From: Bathymodiolus brooksi
Taxonomy: Eukaryota; Mollusca; Bivalvia; Mytilida; Modiolidae
Assembly (NCBI GenBank): GCA_963680875.1
Contig: OY804588.1
Coordinates: 76,098,829 to 76,162,828 of the forward strand
DNA: 64,000 nt
Direction: 5' to 3'
Of the stretch, positions 63,815 through 64,000 are shown in pieces; within the stretch, counting starts at the first letter, position 1; each line of letters begins with the position of its first letter. Under the pieces are notes generated by a model, which saw nothing but the letters and a program-made list of their open reading frames with translations, searched no databases and had not been told where the DNA came from. The position numbers and the translations under genes are program-made.

Positions 63815-63985
63815 ATAGTGTTTAACGCCACCTTCAACAATATTTCAGTTATATCGTGGTGGTCAGTACAACTCGCCATGACTGGTGTTTAAACTCACAA
63901 CTTTAGTGGCGATACGCACTAATTACACATGTAGTTGCAAATCCAGCTATCATTCGATCACGACCACGAAGACCCCTATATTTGT
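63815..63985 (-). mobile_element. SINE family A (minus), shortened body
   Basis: 'agtgtttaacgccaccttca' to 'gctatcattcgatcacgacc'. About 60-80 bp in the middle, including the 'ggtttcctccaccaataa' region, is deleted. Confidence 0.85.
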
Positions 63986-64000
63986 TGATGCAGGTGTGAT

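Overview
This window looks like a nuclear genome segment of a bivalve mollusc, most likely a mussel-like (mytilid) species. The evidence is spliced genes with GT-AG introns, AT-rich intergenic DNA, many tRNA-headed SINEs ending in a 'ggcgttaaacacc'-type tail, many MITEs, and several megasatellite-like arrays. One roughly 250 bp dispersed repeat (called family D here) occurs at least 18 times, and its antisense translation resembles sequences I associate with mussels. The species call is inference. No bacterial operon, CRISPR array or intact tRNA/rRNA gene is visible.

Genes are sparse. (1) 309-482 (+): terminal exon of a gene that starts left of the window. (2) 4031-4388 (-): terminal exon of a small basic protein. 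(3) 16899-15164 (-): complete two-exon gene for a related protein. (4) 17693-17484 (-): possible terminal exon of another gene. (5) 43518-44200 (+): terminal or only coding exon of a third member of the same family. Genes 2, 3 and 5 share the pattern [KR]-x(0,1)-[VA]-[ST]-x3-[LM]-x2-I-[VI]-x-R-L, often followed by an 'RPxSA'-like stretch. (6) 47924-48505 (+): SGNH-hydrolase-like reading frame interrupted by one in-frame TAA. (7) 53620-63782 onward (+): seven exons of a classical short-chain dehydrogenase/reductase (SDR), with TGASSGIG, NNAG, N117, S144 and Y157xxxK161. Its last ~70 residues lie beyond the right edge.

Most of the rest is repeats. 1.5-2.4 kb and 18.0-18.3 kb hold long palindromes. 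3.6-11.7 kb is a diverged segmental duplication in which two different minisatellites (42 bp x19 and 79 bp x29) grew from overlapping parts of the same parental sequence. 5.6-6.4 kb is another tandem array. 28.3-36.7 kb is a very large array of ~62 bp units derived from family D. It is interrupted twice by a ~600 bp segment and organised as a nearly identical 3,750 bp tandem duplication. A third copy of that segment sits at 39.9-40.5 kb after an unrelated 62 bp x8 array.

Mobile elements include a 1,125 bp element at 48,664-49,788 with ~320 bp inverted repeats and a 9 bp target duplication (Mutator-like). It carries a frameshifted RecQ-like helicase fragment and so resembles a Pack-MULE. Others are a 332 bp MITE with a 9 bp target duplication (12,990-13,321), a hAT-like MITE with a perfect 8 bp duplication (57,305-57,558), a TTAA-flanked MITE (59,659-59,939) and five copies of a hAT-like MITE beginning CAGGGGCGGATCC.

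The most unusual signals are: palindromes with unrelated arms but a recurring core near CTCGNCTNCGNCTCRG; repeated birth of minisatellites inside copies of dispersed repeats; the gene-fragment-carrying MULE-like element; and an SDR exon whose splice acceptor lies 8 bp from a MITE end.
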